Translations under genes and position numbers: made by a program
Shown: positions 61,272 through 64,000 of the stretch, piece by piece
Numbering within the stretch: the first letter of the stretch is position 1
Layout of the letters: the number at the start of each line of letters is the position of its first letter
From: Voacanga thouarsii
Lineage: Eukaryota; Streptophyta; Magnoliopsida; Gentianales; Apocynaceae
Direction of reading: 5' to 3'
Length of the DNA: 64,000 nt
Assembly (NCBI GenBank): GCA_026120185.1
Contig: JANUWF010001224.1
Coordinates: 186,001 to 250,000 of the forward strand
Notes under the pieces: model-generated
Database searches by the model: none
Told to the model about the DNA's origin: nothing
Seen by the model: the letters and a program-made list of their open reading frames with translations, nothing else

Positions 61272-63284
61272 TGAAATCATTATTCCCTAAATTAAGGGGA
61301 GAACAGAAACAAGTACAAGAAAGATCGTGATTGGACAACATCATTAAATTATCTTGATCCGCATACAAGCGCATGTGAACTTGAAGTTCAAAAGATAATT
61401 CATTTGTAAAGCATTGCAAATCAAATGCCGACGCTTTTGTTGACTCTAGAAGAGTAACAAAATTGCATATGCCAGCCTATAAATGCTCCTATTCGAATTG
61501 AAGTTCCAAGCAGAACAAAATATTATACCTATAGTCGCTGAGCCAAAAGCATGCCGAAGCATGGCCGACCTCTTGGTTCTAAAGATAAAAATCCTCGAAA
61601 GAAAAGAGGATTAAATGATCCAGAAGATCATATTGAAGAAAAGAATGATAAAGACCAAGAAAGAACTGATGACAAAGAACTAGAAGTTGATGAAAGTAAC
61701 ACTGAAATTTCTATCAATTATACCACTTCTGGTAGAAGTTGGAATCGGATAGAAACTGTTATTGATGATATATTTGCATACAATATATCTCTTGATGTTA
61801 CACAGGATAATGATGATCCTGAACCAATATCAGTTGATGAATGTCGGCATAGAAAAGATTGGTGCAATGGAAAGATGCGATTCAATCGGAGTTAAATGCA
61901 CTAACAAAACGTGAAGTCTTCGGACCTGCAGTCCGAATACCAGAAGGTGTAAAACCCGTTGGCTACAAATGGATATTTGTGCGAAAGCGCAATGAAAAGA
62001 GTGAAATCGTTCGATATAAAGCGCGATTAGTAACCCAAGGTTTTTCACAAAGACCAGGTATTGACTATGATGAAACTTATTCTCCTGTTGTTGATGCTAT
62101 TACACTCCGATATCTTATCAGCTTGGTAAGTACATGAAAAGATAGATATGCGCCTATTAGATGTTGTCATCGCTTACTTGTATGGAAATTTAGAAAATGA
62201 TGTTTACATGAAAATCCCCGAAGGATTTCATATGCCCGAAGCATATAAACATTATCCTCGTGAAAATTACTCCATCAAGTTGCGTAAATCATTATATGGC
62301 CTGAAGCAATCAGGCGCATGTGGTTTACACGTCTTAGTGAATATTTATTGAAAGCGGGATTTAAAAATGACCAGGTATGTCCATGCGTTTTTATTAAGAA
62401 ATCTGGTTCTAAATTTGTGATATTAGCTATATATGTTGATGATATTAATCTTATTGGAACTCCTGAAGAGCTCCAAGAAACAATTGATTATTTAAAAAGA
62501 GAATTCGAAATCAAGGATTTTGGTAAAACCAAATTTTGCCTTGGTTTACAAATTGAACATTTGGAGAGTGGAGCATTTATTCATCAATCAACATATACAA
62601 AGAAAAGTGCTAAAAAGATTTTACATGGACAAAGCACATCCATTGAGTATTCCAATGATCGTGCGATCATTAAATGTGGATAAAGATCCTTTCCGACCTC
62701 AAGAAAATGATGAAGAACTCCTTGGTCCTGAAGTACCATATCTCAGTGCAATTGGTGCATTGATGTATCTTGCTAATAATACACGACCTGATATTGCTTT
62801 TGCTGTCAATTTATTAGCAAGATTTAGTTCTTCACCAACACGACGACATTGGAATGGAATTAAACAAGTCCTTCGATATCTCCAAGCCACTTCTTTAAAT
62901 CATGCTGAAATTATAGCCATTCATGAAGCAAGTCGAGAATGTGTATGGCTAAGATCCATGATTCATTATATCCGAGAAAGTTGTGGATTATCATCAATCA
63001 AAGGTATTCCAACTCCTCTTTATGAAGACAATGCAGCTTGCATAGCTCAATTACGAGGAGGATATATTAAAGGAGATCGGACAAAACATATTTCACCAAA
63101 ATTCTTCTTTACTCATGAACTCCGTAAGAAAGGTGAAATTGATGTGCTACAAATTCGGTCATGTGACAACCTCGCAGATATTTTCACGAAGACTTTACCG
63201 ACTGCAACATTTGAGAAGTTGAGATATAAAATCGGTATGCGTCGGTTTAAAGATTTAAAAGAATCATCTTATCAGGGGGAGTAA
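61272..63284 (+). pseudogene. C2 pol: integrase tail, reverse transcriptase, truncated RNase H
   Basis: 61551-61895 encodes the linker (KHGRPLGSKDKNPRKKRG, then acidic). RT follows in shifted frames: VGYKWIFVRKRN and KARLVTQGFSQRPGIDYDETYSP (61859-62137), RLLDVVIAYLYG (62148), YVDDINLIGTPEEL (62430 onward), DKAHPLSIPMIV and ALMYLANNTRPDIAFAV (62520-63284). In RNase H the text jumps from QVLRYL straight to SLNHAEIIAIHEASRECVWL, so about 60 residues including catalytic Asp are deleted. Frameshifts near 61890, 62130, 62315 and 62560. The end is FTKTLPTATFEKL and a stop at 63282-63284. Non-functional. Confidence 0.93.
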
Positions 63285-63398
63285 TAAACAGACATATAGA
63301 ATAGTGTACTCTTTTTCCTTCACTAGATTTTTTTTCCCACTGGGTTTTTATCTAGTAAGGTTTTAACGAGGCATATTCTTTATGTAATGGATGGACAT

Positions 63399-63409
63399 CC
63401 AAGGGGGAG
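63399..63409 (+). other. Polypurine tract of C2
   Basis: CCAAGGGGGAG directly before the 3' LTR; the second-strand primer site. The same tract occurs in C1. Confidence 0.88.
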
Positions 63410-63776
63410 TGTTATGAATTATTGGAATTTCCATTAATTAGTGGAGGCTCCACTAATTATGGATTTATGTGAATTATTAGAAGATTTTTATGGATGTCCA
63501 CCATTTAGTGGAGACACCATTAATTGAGATTAGTTGAAGATGATGTATGCCATGATGTATTTCACTAATTAGAGCTCTATAAATAGAGCTATTCTCTAAG
63601 CTTGTAATACACCATCATTTTGTGAAAGAAAGATTAGTGAAAGAAAGATTAGAGAAAGAATTATGAGAGAAAGAAAGAGAGAAGTTTGAAGAGAAATTCT
63701 TGTGCAAAGAATAGTTAGAATTTTCTTAGTGTGTAGTGTGTAGATTTTATTCTAACACTACCCTAATTTTATAACA
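63410..63776 (+). repeat. 3' LTR of C2
   Basis: 367 bases, with three differences from the 5' LTR. The AACTA target copy follows at 63777-63781. A TATAAATA box lies at 63578-63585. Confidence 0.96.
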
Positions 63777-63781
63777 AACTA

Positions 63782-64000
63782 ATTGTTATCTGTTATATTT
63801 AGGTGGGAGTTCAATTTAACTGTTGGCAGGAAAGAATTCAAAAACCTGTGGGATTTCAAAGACAGTCACCGGAGGAAATGCAGTCCGTCAAATTGCCGGA
63901 GGAGACGCTGTTGCACCGTTAGAGAAGTTACGACGCAGCACTTGACGACGGCAGCAGCAAAGTACGCCGAGGAAGTCACAGTGATTTTTGAAGAGAAAAT
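63782..64000. other. GC-richer flank at the right edge
   Basis: Base composition changes to GC-richer, codon-like sequence (CCGGAGGAAATGCAG, GACGACGGCAGCAGC). Open frames are under 50 codons on both strands and no motif is recognised. It could be the start of a gene beyond the window. Confidence 0.4.

Overview
The window is repeat-rich nuclear DNA from a flowering plant. This is inferred from Ty1/copia and Ty3/gypsy LTR retrotransposons of plant-type lineages, a Mutator-like transposase next to a plant mobile domain, and an RWP-RK (RKD-type) gene fragment. I see no intact host gene and no bacterial features. Almost every coding region is broken by frameshifts and stop codons. Lineage names (Angela-like, SIRE/Maximus-like, Tekay/Del-like) come from recognised family motifs, not from a search.

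Layout, left to right. 1-3827: 3' half of an Angela-like Copia element (A, + strand) inserted in the 5' LTR of a Tekay/Del-type chromovirus (G1, + strand; rest of that LTR 3828-4811, internal region 4812-9989, 4.38 kb 3' LTR 9990-14373). G1 sits in the gag of another Copia fragment (D, - strand, 14374-15976). 15977 to about 32.4 kb: a SIRE/Maximus-type Copia (S1, - strand), interrupted by two solo LTRs of G1-like families: L2 (22795-26567, TSD CACAC) in its gag and L1 (27879-32264, TSD GGAAT) in its 5' LTR. About 32.4-36.5 kb: mostly non-coding remains of a Ty3-type element (- strand) with one LTR at 35169-36490. 36634-51819: a Copia element with short LTRs (C1, - strand, TSD AGAAT), itself split by a full-length Angela-like Copia (B, + strand, 38041-47813). 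51820-58515: the oldest-looking backbone, AT-rich DNA and a decayed MULE with a plant mobile domain. 58516-63776: a second short-LTR Copia (C2, + strand, TSD AACTA) whose gag/integrase region has been replaced by an antisense RKD-like gene segment. 63782-64000: GC-richer flank with no gene I can call.

The two strongest observations are in elements C2 and B. C2 holds a 1.77 kb genomic copy of an RWP-RK (RKD) transcription factor gene, with three GT-AG introns and a polyadenylation signal. The LTRs of C2 differ at only three positions, so its insertion is recent. In B, each LTR carries a short open reading frame starting MQTRRSRRLAG that ends at a good 5' splice site. A good 3' splice site lies two bases before the gag start codon, and the two are in phase. 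This suggests a spliced gag mRNA with an LTR-encoded N-terminus.

The nesting gives a relative order: D before G1 before A; S1 before L1 and L2; C1 before B. The genes do not form a host pathway. They are gag-pol functions of separate mobile elements, nearly all non-functional now.
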